A program made the translations under genes and the position numbers. A DNA stretch of 64,000 nucleotides from Enoplolaimus lenunculus (lineage: Eukaryota; Nematoda; Enoplea; Enoplida; Thoracostomopsidae). Positions 1 to 12,255 of this stretch are shown in pieces. The stretch is from NCBI GenBank assembly GCA_030248215.1, contig JASANG010003512.1:1-64000 (forward strand). The letters run 5' to 3'. The number at the start of each line of letters is the position of its first letter. Within the stretch, counting starts at the first letter, position 1. The notes under the pieces were generated by a model that did no database searches, was not told the origin of the DNA, and saw only the letters and a list, made by a program, of their open reading frames with translations.

Positions 1-103
1 TTTTAAGTTCACCTTGCCGGTAAATTTTTAGATTAGGTTCTATCTCTAATTGATTGCTTTTACGCTAGTTTTTCAAAAATTTGCATGCTGTTTTTACAAA
101 CCA

Positions 104-303
104 CACTGCAAAAAATGGTGAGTCAAAATGACTATCTGAAATAGGCTTTTCGCGACTAAACAAATTGAGTCAAACTTCGACTCTGCCAGAGTTAAATTGA
201 GTCGACTTTGACTCAGGCGGAGGTGAATTTTGACTCAGTTTGTGTAGTCAGGCAAAGCCTATTTCGAGAGAGTCAATATTAACTCACCGTTTATTTTGCC
301 ATG
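104..303. repeat. CACTG-ended GAGTCAA MITE (left arm copy)
   Basis: Palindromic element of about 200 bp that starts CACTGCAAAAAATGGTGAG, with internal GAGTCAAA/TTTGACTC repeats and an AATAGGCTTT motif near each end. Its right end is slightly damaged. Same family as the copies at 15746, 23925 and 61309. It is the mirror of the 15746 copy, not an independent insertion. Confidence 0.8.
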
Positions 304-3121
304 CAGTTTTATCAAATGAAAAAATTAGCTGGTGAAGTGTTCTTTCTCACTGTTGTGCCTTTTCAAAGTCTACTTATTTTTACTTCCTAAATTTGTAGAA
401 ATTTCGCAATTTAAATTAGCATCCACAACTACTAAGTCTAGTGGAATTTCATTTAATTTCGACGATTTTATCTACAGTTTTACACACCAGCTACCGTCTG
501 CTGCTATTGCTACAAGCGAAAAAAAATTAAACTTTCACATTCGAGTTTATGTATAACCAATATTGGACAAAGTTTTGTTTTGGAGTTGAAATTTATTGCG
601 AACATTTATTTTTTGCTAAAATTTTAATGGAAATAGCGTATAACTTTCGTGTACGGAGGTGAACAATCGTCTGATAAAGAAATTTGGTGCTTAAAAATCG
701 AATAGTCTTGACATAAAAGCCTGAAAAACATAGCTAAGTGACCTATTCAAAAATAAAACTTACCAAGTTTTTAGGTTTAGTGAATATCGTTTCCGAATTG
801 TTAGCTCAAACACAAAACGTGAAAAAATTTCCGTTCAATTTTCAGCGTTTATTTATTTCTATTTCATCTGAGACAAAAGTTGGAACTAAAATCTGTAACC
901 CTCGCGTGCAGTTTTGAGAACACTGCGTTACGAATACGCGAAAATAAAATCGCTTAAAGACTGCGCGATGTCTACTGGGCAATGTGCATCATTTGACGGG
1001 CACATTTTGCGCTTAGTTGATCATAGTATACTTTATGCAAGAAAGGCTTTTTGTTTGTTTTTGTTTTTATTTCCTTTTTCCTTCTTTTCTTATTTTTGTT
1101 TTCTTCTTTGCTTTTTTCTTTTTGTCTTTTTTTGCATAAAATTAGAGATTGTCGCTATTTAGCAGATTAGTAAACTGTTGGCAGTTGGGGACTCAACGAC
1201 ACTCGTGCAAAAATTTTGGACCCACTACATTACCTTGGATTTAGTCAATGCTTTGCAACATTTAAATTAACAAAAATGTAAATATATTCAAGTCAGTCTT
1301 TCCTGAATGTTCTTGTTACCATTTTGCACTTTTTAATTTTAAATTTTTTATCCATTTATATTGTTTAATTATTCATGAGTGAGTATATCGCTTCATGATT
1401 TCGTGAAAACCGTAGTTAGAAATTGGCGTTACAAATTTTCACACAGTTGGCACAAGATAAAGTTGGTAGATAATGCATAACTTCTACGCATTTGAAAATC
1501 ACTGCATATAAGTAAGCATCCTAGGAGACCGACTTTGAAATTAATTGTTTAGCATTTATGGAAATGTTAGCTGAAGTATTCGATTACGATTCGATTTTGA
1601 AAAAAAAGTAGCGTTTGAAACTCAGAGTTTTAAAAGTTTCCACGTTTATGTCCATAACAGTGAAAATATTTGCACATACTGTGGTGTTTGTTTGCAACTT
1701 CTACTTTTACGCTTAACCTCGAATTCAACCAAGCTTGAAGCTGTGATTTTGAGTGATAAAAGCTAATGGTACTCTTTTACATGACCACCTACACTTAAAA
1801 CGTACCTCCCATCAAAATATAAAAAAGGTGTTTATTACAAACAATTTGGGCCGTGGCTCCAATACTTCCCACAGACTAAACCAGTAAAGGACCCTGTTTA
1901 AAAATTCCATAGCAACTTTAGATGATAAATCTTGCCCACATGACAAAAAAAATTGAATACCTATCATTAAACAATAATGACACAATGACCCAAACTAAAT
2001 CACCTACACAGTCTTCCCACACACCAGCTATTATACGTTAACAATTCAAAGATTAATCGTTAATGCGACCTGGACAATGCGCGTGCTAGCATCATTAATA
2101 GGCTTCGTCTTTTGGGTTGGGCACACCTATTAGATTGCTTAAGCTTAATCGGTTTCCGTCTGATTTTCAAATGTGAACGAACGCTGTAGCAAGGAGATTT
2201 CTATTCGGAAATAGTAGAATCTCATGTAAAAAAAGTGTTGTTTTTGTCGAACGGGAAAATTTATTTGTCCTGTAACGATTAGCCGGTTTCTTGTAAAGCC
2301 TATATAGCCTTTTTCGGTTATATCTTTAAGAATTTCAGAGGAGGGGATATATACCGATGTACCCCCCACCTTTTATGTGTTCTTGAAAGCATCAGATATT
2401 TCGTCAAAATTTCTATAATAATGATCGATTGTCGATTATAAATTGCGGTTTTGTATATTTTTTCTTCATTCAATACTACACAAATACCTGAGAACAATAA
2501 TTTGTAGATTCAATTCAACTGAAGGTTTGTTTGCTGTTTGCTCAATTGTTCTCAGAATCTGGCTTGCAAAGCTGACGCATATGTAAGGGGATTATATTAA
2601 TACCTTGGTATGTATTTGTTTCAGGCCTATAGTCAGTTGACACATTAACAAGCTTTTAGAATAACCTGCTTGATACAAGACATCAATACCGTTATTTTTT
2701 GGCTCGCAGCTGGTACAAAACTTTAGTTTACCCTTCTAAAATGGAATCTTGACGATGCTCCTGTGATATAAGTGCAAATACATATTCTGTAATTATTTCG
2801 TCTGATAATTGCGTTAAGGTATGTACTGGTTTTTGTTAGGTTGTTGTTTTTTGCTTCTCAACACAATTTTTTTACAATTTGTTCATCAAAAGCTTAAAAA
2901 TGTAAAATTTAGGTTTGGTAATTTAACCAGTAACTGTGTCTATCTTGAGATGCAAGTTTTAAATGCGTGCAGAAGCTAAGCGCAACTGTATATAAGTTTT
3001 CAAAATCAGGCAATTTTTGCCAAAATCGGCAGAAGCATGGGGCCTATGTAGGGGGAATAAAGATATGTAACTGACACAGAAGTTGAAAACACTTGAATAA
3101 ATGCACTTTTACAAAGTGTAG
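304..3121. other. No gene recognised (left arm, outer)
   Basis: AT-rich sequence with only short open frames lacking recognisable domains, including a T-rich tract at 1040-1140 that gives a Phe-rich spurious peptide. The same content lies at 12926-15745 in reverse complement. Confidence 0.5.
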
Positions 3122-3321
3122 GGCCAACGTTACTTTTAGGACCGTAACAGTAGATTAAGCGTATTCCTAAGCCTAAGCCTAAGCCAAAGCGTTGCAAAAG
3201 CGTATTCGTAAGCCTAAGCCTAGGCCTAAGCCTAAGCCTAAAGAAAAATGTAGTCTAGAATGTAAGCCCACTCATTTACAGACCCATCAGAAACTGGGAC
3301 GGCAGTAAAATAACATGGGCC
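3122..3321 (-). repeat. TTAGGC-bearing MITE, family B (left arm copy)
   Basis: A 200-bp element with GGCC ends (GGCCAACGTTACTTTTAGG at left, TAACATGGGCC at right). It contains tandem GCCTAA units, the complement of the nematode telomere hexamer TTAGGC. Flanks AAGTGTAG (3114-3121) and GAGTGTAG (3322-3329) form an 8-bp target duplication with one mismatch. Confidence 0.85.
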
Positions 3322-3329
3322 GAGTGTAG

Positions 3330-3560
3330 AATAACCACCCGCTGGGGTAAAAATTATTTTTCGCACAAATGTTATTTCCCTCCCGAAATGACATCCTGGA
3401 TACGCCTCATGGTTACTTGCACAACAAATAAGGCTAGTAGTGAAGCAGGCGGAGGGTAATGGGGCCGCTCCCACATTGTTAAAATCAAAAAATTTTGCAT
3501 AACGTACAATGGAATATATATATTTTCAGAAAAAATAATAAGGTCCCTGCTTTATAAATT
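3330..3560. repeat. Family D-like MITE remnant (left arm)
   Basis: Carries the GTATCCAGGATGTCATTTCG-type and AGGTCCCTGC motifs seen, in varied form, in the GGATCCGCC-ended elements at 19380, 45918 and 46215. Boundaries are not clear; mirrored at 12480-12720. Confidence 0.45.
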
Positions 3561-3794
3561 ATTATAACTGCAATTAGTTTATCGCTCGCGAGGTTGTCGT
3601 AACCATTGAATATAGCGTATGTGGTTTGCTGATTTTCGTATTAGCTGTTGAGCGCCTGAACAAGCTTTGTGAGTTCAATTGTGCATTACAGGCAAACTAT
3701 TTCAAGCTGATATGGCTGGAATAAAAAGTGGCCATATTAGATTGCCATTAATTTAATTTTTATTCAACCCAGCTTAACACTCACTTCACTATAT

Positions 3795-3868
3795 CGAAAT
3801 TGTCGGAACCTCCGGCAAAATTTCCCCCGGATCCGGAGCCTTAAGCAGACCTCCGGTTGTACCCTGAT
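3795..3868. repeat. GGATCCGGAGCC repeat, family E (left arm)
   Basis: A GC-rich island with CCTCCGGC and GGATCCGGAGCC microrepeats that ends GGTTGTACCCTG. The end resembles TTTGCACCCTG at 49505 and suggests a hAT-like CAGGGT terminus. Mirrored at 12180-12255. Confidence 0.5.
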
Positions 3869-4121
3869 ATATAACAGAATGATGACGTGTTAATTGGAAT
3901 TTCACATCAAAATTCATCAATATACATAAAAATAACGCTTTTTACTATTAAAACCGTATACACCTCGTTCAGCTGACTCAGTTTTACCATTTATATGCTA
4001 AGCAGTCAATCCGTCAATGAAGAATGTTGACGCTGAATGCCCATCTTTGCCAGTTCTAAGTACGTTATAAAGCTGTTTCAGTATTTGCTTTATTTGAATA
4101 TATATTGTTAAAAATGCTATC

Positions 4122-4202
4122 ATTTATAGTAATAATAATAATAACAACAATAATAATAATAATAATAAAAATAACTCCATTATTATTGATAGCAATAATA
4201 AC

Positions 4203-4248
<46 letters not shown>

Positions 4249-4272
4249 GTAATAATTGTAATAACAAAATAA
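4122..4272. repeat. AAT trinucleotide microsatellite (left arm)
   Basis: About 150 bp of imperfect AAT/TAA units. The mirror at 11775-11930 has a slightly different unit number, as expected for slippage or read error. Confidence 0.9.
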
Positions 4273-4515
4273 CATTAGCCCTTTTTCGTCGGAAACTAAA
4301 TTCTTGTTGTGTTAGTGACCGTTCAGTGAAACTGTACGAGTGCAGAAATTGATTACGTTAAAGTTGCTAGTTTTGATTCCCGACAGGTTATCTTGAACCA
4401 TCCTGAGATAGCACCCGAAGATCTATCATCAGAAACGTTTATCGCTCCTTCACTAAATCGGATTCCTTGCGCCTACAAGGATTCGAATTTAAGTGAATAC
4501 ATCTAATCTACTTGC

Positions 4516-4682
4516 CGGACCAGTAGCCAAGATGGGCGGCCATGGAAACTCAGCCCCCCCTGTAAAAATTTTGGCACCCTACAAATTTTTCAACCTTGCT
4601 TGTAAGCCAACGAAACCGCGTCTATGCCCCTGCTGAAAATTCTATTAAACCCTTTCCTTCACCTAGCAAGGTGAGCTAGCCA
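4516..4682. repeat. hAT-like MITE, family C (left arm)
   Basis: Opens with CAGTAGCCAAGATGGG and closes with AGCAAGGTGAGCTAGCC; inside is the family's GCTTGTAAGCCAACGAAA motif. Mirrored at 11373-11538. Other copies keep the full CGGGCCCGTAGCCA end. Confidence 0.7.
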
Positions 4683-5213
4683 AACACTTGATACTTAAGG
4701 CTGTCTATTCGTCATGTTGTCGAGGTAACATTCTCATGTAAACGTAACATAAACACAAATTCAACGCTTTACAATGAGTCATTCAGTTTGAATTCAGGCA
4801 AACATTTGTAATACTGATATTTTACTATTCGCTGTCAGCGCTCTTGTCTGTTAAAGTGTACTGGCTGGTCTCGTTCTTCTTAACTAGTACTCTCGCCTCG
4901 TTGTTTTTAAGCTAGCACGAGTCATTAATGCAGCGTTCACAATAACATTTCCCAGCTGCGCTCAAAAAACGTCATATGGTAGGATTAACGCATGACAATT
5001 TTCAAAATTGCAATTCGTTAACCCACCCTAACCATAAAAACTTAGGTCTTATTGCGAGTAGGACTCAAAGAGACGTATAGCTTTTTGTCAGTGCTCTAAG
5101 TTGTATATGTACGTAGGATATGCTTCCATTTTTTCTAAATTTGACGTATTTTTCTTAATTTCGTCCTTTGTACTGTTGAACATTGTTTAAGGCCCATACC
5201 TGTACCAGTTCGC

Positions 5214-5402
5214 TTGTTTGAAGACCTATTACTATCTAGTGATGATAGACGTTTTGCAGCTGTGGTTGTTCACTCGCCAGATTGTAATATGTTGATAAAG
5301 AGATACAAGTGGAGCGGCCTGCAACCGCCCCATCTCTACCCGCCTCACGAAGGATTTTTTCAAGCCGCCTCTTGGCGTCCCACGAAAATATTAGCTATGT
5401 AG
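5214..5402 (+). CDS. Unrecognised 62-residue open frame (left arm)
   Basis: Encodes a 62-residue frame beginning MFEDLLLSSDDRRFAA and ending with a stop after KILAM. It is identical at protein level in the mirror arm (10652-10840). It is less biased in composition than neighbouring spurious frames and its local GC is raised (about 5300-5390). It has no signal peptide, membrane segment or motif I recognise. It could be an exon, a fragment of a transposon gene or chance; a real gene is not established. Confidence 0.2.
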   Translation: MFEDLLLSSDDRRFAAVVVHSPDCNMLIKRYKWSGLQPPHLYPPHEGFFQAASWRPTKILAM

Positions 5403-6174
5403 CCAAATAATTGCTAGAATTTTAGCGATTTTTATGTTGATTTCTATATTTTTTATCCGTGAATTGTATCATCTTCTAGCAAGTTTTGCTTATTCAGTAC
5501 AATTTAAAACAAAATTTTTAAACGACCAACCAGAAAAATTCGATGAACGATAAAAATTTCAAATTCTTTTTACATGACGAAGATGTTTTAAGCATATTTT
5601 TAAGCAAAAAAAATTACTGATTCAATATCTTAAATTTTAAACAAAAACTGCCCGGATTGAAAACGATTTTGTGACAGTCAACTTTTCTTTGCGTTTAAAA
5701 ATGTTTTTTTTTAAATATTAAACGCATCGAACAATTGAATGTCACAAAAGTGCTTCAGATCCGCTAACTTTGTGTCTGCCTATTGTAACATTGATAACGA
5801 TTTGGAAGTATTGGGGTATACACGAAAAACATGGGGATTAATTCCTCTAGAAATTTCTGGAACAACACGAAAAAGGCACTTTACACGCTGTTGAAAATGG
5901 TTTGCGTGCTGCGTTATAATCATTTAACATTTTGTTGCTTGACCATGATTTAATGAATACTAGTACACGTTGTTGCACGCATGTGCGACTGGACTAAGGC
6001 TTTTCCGGACCAAGGCTAAGCTGTTGCCTGGGCCCTTCATATTAAGTGAACAAATGAAAACAGTTTTTGACTAGCTGTAGTACTTTGCAAATGTATAAAA
6101 CACATCAGAAACGATCGGTTCAATGGATACGGTGTTAATTTGCATACGTGACGCAAATAAAATTTGTTGCAACG

Positions 6175-6224
6175 CTGCCCAAAATACGTATGTTGGGTGT
6201 TCCGGTATTAATGTATAGATTGGT
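6175..6224 (-). mobile_element. Possible Helitron 5' end (left arm)
   Basis: On the minus strand it reads TCTATACATTAATACCGGAA followed by CACCC and TACGTATTTTGGGCAGC. The same layout (TCTATA, AT-rich, GGAACGCC, then TATTTTG) occurs at 20434-20482 and 53202-53262. Helitrons commonly start with TC and an AT-rich stretch of this kind, but no 3' hairpin-CTRR end or Rep/helicase frame was identified, so the assignment is tentative. Mirrored near 9820-9885. Confidence 0.35.
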
Positions 6225-6542
6225 ATACGTTTGCTTTTTGAAAGATTATTTTATTCTGCATTTACTCATTCTATGCCCTTAATACCCCTTCTTGTTCAGT
6301 GCCGATTAAAGATTTCCGGTTGGGCAGGATCCAATATCAAACTTTGACGATCGTGAGAATACCGAAACTTTTCTACCTGGTTTTACGTTAAACAAACAAT
6401 TGTGGGGTAAAATTTTTTGGAAAGCGTAAGACCAAACTGTCGACAGGTTTCGTATTTCGTTTCTTAGTTGTTAAAAATCCTGAGGAACTCAACCCTGTAG
6501 GAAGAAAATCCGATACGTGTATCCCCACGTTGATCTGTCCTT

Positions 6543-6886
6543 CTCTCTAAAAGCTTAAACTAAGTTGATTTTAGCTTAAGCTAATCCACCAGTATTAAAC
6601 TAACTTTCTAGATTAACAAAACTAACTGGTAGGCTTATGCTTAAACTCATTTAAAATCTTACTTATTTGCAGTTTAAGCTAAACTTAATGAACTCTTAGA
6701 TACACCTGCTGCACTTGTTACTTAAACTAAAATAGGTTTACTTAAACTCGTGTTAAACTTAAAAACACGTTAGTTTAAGTAAAACTTAAAATTTTAGTTT
6801 AGTTAGTCCTTCCAGCCATATAAGTTCGACTTAAACTAATATTCCAGTTTAGTTAAGCTATAATTTAAGTTTAAGTTTTTAGAGAG
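6543..6886. repeat. ACTTAAAC-rich inverted-repeat MITE (left arm)
   Basis: Ends CTCTCTAAAAGCTTAAAC and TTTAAGTTTTTAGAGAG form terminal inverted repeats. The interior is packed with TTTAAGT/ACTTAAA words in both orientations. Mirror at 9167-9511. A distant relative may lie at 58760-59090. Confidence 0.65.
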
Positions 6887-7268
6887 TTGTTCTCGTTCAT
6901 TATGTAACCAAATTTTGACTGTCGCAATGATTACAACCAACATCTCTGTTTTCGAGTATTATTTTAGACTATAACATATCAATACATTTGCCTGTATAGC
7001 AACTATTATGGCATAGATTGGCTTTGAATACTAAAAATTTAAAATAACTGTCCCCTCTGTAGACTTTATGTCGGCATTAATTTTAAGGATGAGACAATAG
7101 CAGTACAGCGTCTACATTTAAATCTTTATGTATCATTTTGCGAATACAACAATGTAACTAAAAAGCCTTCGCAACAAACCACCAGCACGGCAATAGCGGT
7201 TACGTCAATCTGGAATCATCGGGGGACACATATTCTGTAAAAAGGTCCGGCTCCGGTACGACAGCAAC

Positions 7269-7960
7269 TTGAGAACATTAATACTTAAACCAGAGCTTAA
7301 CAGACTTGCAAATAAACCAGTCATTGGTGACTTTCCAACAAACCACAAATGGAGGAACAGCAACGTAAAACAACAGCCAGATCATTACCACCAACAAACA
7401 AAACCAACGCGATCGAACGCTTCCAACTGGACAACCAAGACACCACCATATACAAACAGCAACCAACAGTTAACAAGCAGACAGTCAAACACATTGAACA
7501 ACCAACAAACAACAATGAACCAATCAAAACGCAGGAGCACAAATCGAACACTAGCGACCACGAACAAAGCAGTAGCAAACAACGTCAACCAGCCAGTAAC
7601 AAGCAACAAATCACTAACCAGAACAACCAGACAATCAGCGACAAGAACACACAACAGCAAGAACAATCATCCAATAGAGCGGCCAGAACATCACTAGCAA
7701 ATGAGTCAACCAATCACGAAATGACGCATGAACAACAAGAACAGTAAACCAATCAGCGGCAGAACGTTTGACTTCTAACCAATCAACAATGTCAACGAGG
7801 GAAACAACAAACGGCTATCAAGCAGCGGCAACACAATCAACTTCGCTCGTCGATTGCACCATTGGTAGCGTTCAGAGAATACGGATCAACAACTGCAGTT
7901 GATTTGGTTGCGCAACAATCCTCCCCCCCGAAGAAAAGAAAAAAAGAGAAAAAAAAAAAA
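7269..7960. other. CAACAA-rich region, no gene recognised
   Basis: The plus strand is rich in A and C (AACCAACAAAC-like), which keeps several frames open on both strands at once (142 and 132 residues plus, 62-93 minus). The encoded peptides are Asn/Gln/Thr-rich or Val/Leu/Cys-rich with no domain. The outer part is mirrored at 8541-8780. Confidence 0.6.
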
Positions 7961-8010
7961 ACAAAAAAAAAAAAGTGTCACGGGTGATTTACAATCTGCA
8001 CGATAATCAA

Positions 8011-8054
8011 ATGCTGTTATTTTTGGATGAGTGATCATTATTCAAAAATAATAG
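8011..8054. other. Palindrome apex hairpin
   Basis: An 11-bp stem (about 8017-8027 with 8041-8051) surrounds a short loop containing TGATCA at 8032-8037. The matching GCACGATA and TATCGTG flanks at about 7998 and 8062 place the turn of the 16-kb palindrome here. Confidence 0.7.
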
Positions 8055-8540
8055 TTGGTGCTATCGTGTTTTCTGGTTGTTTTTATATTTTGGTTTTTTT
8101 TTTTTAATTTTTATTTTTTATTTTATTTTTTTTTTTTTATTTTTTTTTTAAAAAAGCATAAAAATTATTTTTTTTATTTAAAAAATTTTTTTTTTTTTTT
8201 TTTTTTTTATTTTTGTTTTGTTGTTGCTTTTTTATATTTGTAGTGTTTGTTTTTTTTACTGGCAATTTATTTTTTTTTTTTTTTTTTTTTTGTTATTTTC
8301 TTGTTGTTTGGTATTTTTTTTTTTTTTATATTTGTATTATGTTTGTTCGTGGTCGCTAGTAAATATTTTTTTGTGAAATAATTTTTTCGATTTGGTTGAA
8401 AAAAAAAAAAAAAAAAAAAATATTAAAAAAATAAAAAAAATTTTGTGCTCCTGGGCGTTTTGATTGTGTTCATTTGTTGTTTGTTGGTTTGTTAAAAAAA
8501 AAAAACAAAAAAAAAAAAAAAAAAAAAAAATTTTTTTTTC
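8055..8540. other. Homopolymer-degraded stretch right of the apex
   Basis: Long A and T runs are interspersed with islands that are clearly the reverse complement of the left arm. For example 8340-8365 matches 7545-7570 and 8440-8490 matches 7500-7540. The left counterpart is a normal CAACAA-rich sequence with few homopolymers. Loss of quality on only one side of a fold-back is what a poorly base-called second strand would give. Open frames here (8055-8243, 8464-8658) are composition artefacts. Confidence 0.8.
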
Positions 8541-9166
8541 AATGTGTTTGACTGTCTGCTTGTTAACTGTTGGTTGCTGTTTGTATATGGTGGTGTCTTG
8601 GTTGTGTTCCAGTTGGAAAGCGTTCAGATCGCGTTGGGTTTTGTTTGTTGGTGTGTAATGATCGCTGGCTGTTGTTTTTTACGTTGCTGTTTCCTCGCAT
8701 TTGTGGTTTGTTGGAAAGTCACCAATGACTGGTTTAGTTTGCAAGTCTGTTAAGCTCTGGTTTAAGTATTGAATGTTTTAGTTGCTGTCGTACTTGGAGC
8801 TGGTACCTTTTTTACAGAATATGTGTCCCCTGATGATTCCAGATTGACGTAACCGCTATTGCCGTGCTGGTGGTTTGTTGCGAAGGCTTTTTAGTTACAT
8901 TGTTGTATTCGCAAAATGATACATAAGGATTTAAATGTAGACGTGTACTGCTATTGTCTCATCCTTAAAATTAATGCTGACATAAAGTCTACAGAGGGGA
9001 TAGTTATTTTAAATTTTTAGTATTCAAAGCCAATCTATGCCATAATAGTTGCTATACAGGCAAATGTATTGATATGTTATAGTCTTAAAATATATACTCG
9101 AAAACAGAGATGTTGGTTGTAATCATTGCGACAGTCAAAATTTGGTTACATAATGAACGAGAACAA

Positions 9167-9511
9167 CTCTCTAAAAACTTAAACTTAAATTATAGCTTAA
9201 CTAAACTGGAATATTAGTTTAAGTCGAACTTATATGGCTGGAAGGACTAACTAAAGTAAAATTTTAAGTTTTACTTAAACTAACGTGTTTTTAATTTTAA
9301 CATCGAATTTAAGTAAATTATTTTATGTTTAAGTAACAAGTGCAGCAGGTGTATCTAAGAGTTCATTAAGTTTAGCTTAAACTGCAAATAAGTAAGATTT
9401 TAAATGAGTTTAAGCATAAGCCTACCAGTTAGTTTTGTTAATCTAGAAAGTTAGTTTAATACTGGTGGATTAGCTTAAGCTAAAATCAACTTAGTTTAAG
9501 CTTTTAGAGAG
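9167..9511. repeat. ACTTAAAC-rich inverted-repeat MITE (right arm mirror)
   Basis: Mirror of 6543-6886. It differs from it more than the outer arms do, in line with the falling identity towards the apex. Confidence 0.65.
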
Positions 9512-10651
9512 AAGGACAGATCAATGTGGGGGATACACGTATCGGATTTTCTTCCTACATGGGTTGAGTTCCTCAGGATTTTTAACAACTAAGAAACAAA
9601 ATACGAAACCTGTCACAGTTTGGTCTTACGCTTTCCAAAAAATTTTACCCCACAATTGTTTGTTTAACGTAAAACCAGGTAGAAAAGTTTCGGTATTCTC
9701 ACGATCGTCAAAGTTTGATATTGGATCCTGCCCAACCGGAAATCTTTAATCGGCACTGAACAAGATGGGGTATTAAGGGCATAGAATGAGTAAATGCAGA
9801 ATAAAATAATCTTTCAAAAAGCAAACGTATACCAATCTATATATTAATACCGGAACACCCAACATACGTATTTTGGGCAGCGTTGCAACAAATTTTATTT
9901 GCGTCACGTATGCAAATTAACACCGTATCCATTGAACCGATCGGTTCTGATGTGTTTTATACATTTGCAAAGTACTACAGCTAGTCAAAAACTGTTTTCA
10001 TTTGTTCACTTAATATGAAGGGCCCAGGCAACAGCTTAGCCTTGGTCCGGAAAAGCCTTAGTCCAGTCGCACATGCGTGCAACAACGTGTACTAGTATTC
10101 ATTAAATCATGGTCAAGCAACAAAATGTTAAATGATTATAACACAGCAGGCAAACCATTTTCAACAGCGTGTAAAGTGCCTTTTTCGAGTTGTTCCAGAA
10201 ATTTCTAGAGGAATTAATCCCCATGTTTTTCGTGTATACCCCAATACTTCCAAATCGTTATCAATGTTACAATAGGCAGACACAAAGTTAGCGGATCTGA
10301 AGCACTTTTGTGACATTCAATTGTTCGATGCGTTTAATATTTAAAAAAAAACATTTTTAAACGCAAAGAAAAGTTGACTGTCACAAAATCGTTTTCAATC
10401 CGGGCAGTTTTTGTTTAAAATTTAAGATATTGAATCAGTAATTTTTTTGCTTAAAAATATGCTTAAAACATCTTCGTCATGTAAAAAGAATTTGAAATTT
10501 TCATCGTTCATCGAATTTTTCTGGTTGGTCGTTTAAAAATTTTGTTTTAAATTGTACTGAATAAGCAAAACTTGCTAGAAGATGATACAATTCACGGATA
10601 AAAAATATAGAAATCAACATAAAAATCGCTAAAATTCTAGCAATTATTTGG

Positions 10652-10840
10652 CTACATAGCTAATATTTTCGTGGGACGCCAAGAGGCGGCTTGAAAAAAT
10701 CCTTCGTGAGGCGGGTAGAGATGGGGCGGTTGCAGGCCGCTCCACTTGTATCTCTTTATCAACATATTACAATCTGGCGAGTGAACAACCACAGCTGCAA
10801 AACGTCTATCATCACTAGATAGTAATAGGTCTTCAAACAA
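10652..10840 (-). CDS. Unrecognised 62-residue open frame (right arm mirror)
   Basis: Mirror of the frame at 5214-5402 with the same predicted peptide. Conservation here reflects the palindrome and is not evidence of selection. Confidence 0.2.
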   Translation of the reverse strand: MFEDLLLSSDDRRFAAVVVHSPDCNMLIKRYKWSGLQPPHLYPPHEGFFQAASWRPTKILAM

Positions 10841-11372
10841 GCGAACTGGTACAGGTATGGGCCTTAAACAATGTTCAACAGTACAAAGGACGAAATTAAG
10901 AAAAATACGTCAAATTTAGAAAAAATGGAAGCATATCCTACGTACATATACAACTTAGAGCACTGACAAAAAGCTATACGTCTCTTTGAGTCCTACTCGC
11001 AATAAGACCTAAGTTTTTATGGTTAGGGTGGGTTAACGAATTGCAATTTTGAAAATTGTCATGCGTTAATCCTACCATATGACGTTTTTTGAGCGCAGCT
11101 GGGAAATGTTATTGTGAACGCTGCATTAATGACTCGTGCTAGCTTAAAAACAACGAGGCGAGAGTACTAGTTAAGAAGAACGAGACCAGCCAGTACACTT
11201 TAACAGACAAGAGCGCTGACAGCGAATAGTAAAATATCAGTATTACAAATGTTTGCCTGAATTCAAACTGAATGACTCATTGTAAAGCGTTGAATTTGTG
11301 TTTATGTTACGTTTCCATGCGAATGTTACCTCGACAACATGACGAATAGACAGCCTTAAGTATCAAGTGTTT

Positions 11373-11538
11373 GGCTAGCTCACCTTGCTAGGTGAAGGAA
11401 AGGGTTTAATAGAATTTTCAGCAGGGGCATAGACGCGCTTTCGTTGGCTTACAAGCAAGGTTGAAAAATTTGTAGGGTGGCAAAATTTTTACAGGGGGGG
11501 CTGAGTTTCACGGCCGCCCATCTTGGCTACTGGTCCGG
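11373..11538. repeat. hAT-like MITE, family C (right arm mirror)
   Basis: Reverse complement of 4516-4682 within the palindrome. Confidence 0.7.
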
Positions 11539-11774
11539 CAAGTAGATTAGATGTATTCACTTAAATTCGAATCCTTGTAGGCGCAAGGAATCCGATTTAG
11601 TGAAGGAGCGATAAACGTTTCTGATGATAGATCTTCGGGTGCTATCTCAGGATGGTTCAAGATAACCTGTCGGGAATCAAAACTAGCAACTTTAACGTAA
11701 TCAATTTCTGCACTCGTACAGTTTCACTGAACGGTCACTAACACAACAAGAATTTAGTTTCCGACGAAAAAGGG

Positions 11775-11930
11775 CTAATGTTATTTTGTTATTACAATTA
11801 TTACTGTTATTATTATTATTATTAGTAGTATTATTATTATTGTTATTATTGCTATCAATAATAATGGAGTTATTTTTATTATTATTATTATTATTGTTGT
11901 TATTATTATTATTATTACTATAAATGATAT
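11775..11930. repeat. ATT trinucleotide microsatellite (right arm mirror)
   Basis: Mirror of 4122-4272, imperfect ATT units. Confidence 0.9.
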
Positions 11931-12179
11931 CATTTTTAACAATATATATTCAAATAAAGCAAATACTGAAACAGCTTTATAACGTACTTAGAACTGGCAA
12001 AGATGGGCATTCAGCGTCAACATTCTTCATTGACGGATTGACTGCTTAGCATATAAATGGTAAAACTGAGTCAGCTGAACGAGGTGTATACGGTTTTAAT
12101 AGTAAAAAGCGTTATTTTTATGTATATTGATGAATTTTGATGTGAAATTCCAATTAACACGTCATCATTCTGTTATATA

Positions 12180-12255
12180 TCAGGGTACAACCGGAGGTCT
12201 GCTTAAGGCTCCGGATCCGGGGGAAATTTTGCCGGAGGTTCCGACAATTTCGATA
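12180..12255. repeat. GGATCCGGAGCC repeat, family E (right arm mirror)
   Basis: Begins CAGGGTACAACCGGAGG and is the reverse complement of 3795-3868. Confidence 0.5.

Larger units (their letters stand above)
1..8034 (+). repeat. Left arm of a 16-kb palindrome
   Basis: Base 1 pairs with base 16043, and the whole arm reappears as its reverse complement in 8035-16043. Three short open frames compared between the arms (3006/12850, 3238/12573, 5214/10652) are identical or differ by one residue, so the outer arms are about 99% identical. Identity falls towards the apex, for example around 6720-6800. Elements inside (the MITEs at 104, 3122, 4516 and 6543, and the AAT repeat) have exact mirror partners with the same flanks. 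The two arms therefore descend from one sequence rather than from independent insertions. Confidence 0.95.

Noticed and set aside
7269-7747. Overlapping long frames on both strands (142, 132, 93, 85 residues)
   Set aside because: They arise from CAACAA-rich composition that lacks stops in several frames; the peptides are low-complexity and no domain is visible.
8055-8753. Phe-, Lys- or Val/Cys-rich frames right of the palindrome apex
   Set aside because: They lie in homopolymer-inflated, probably mis-called sequence.
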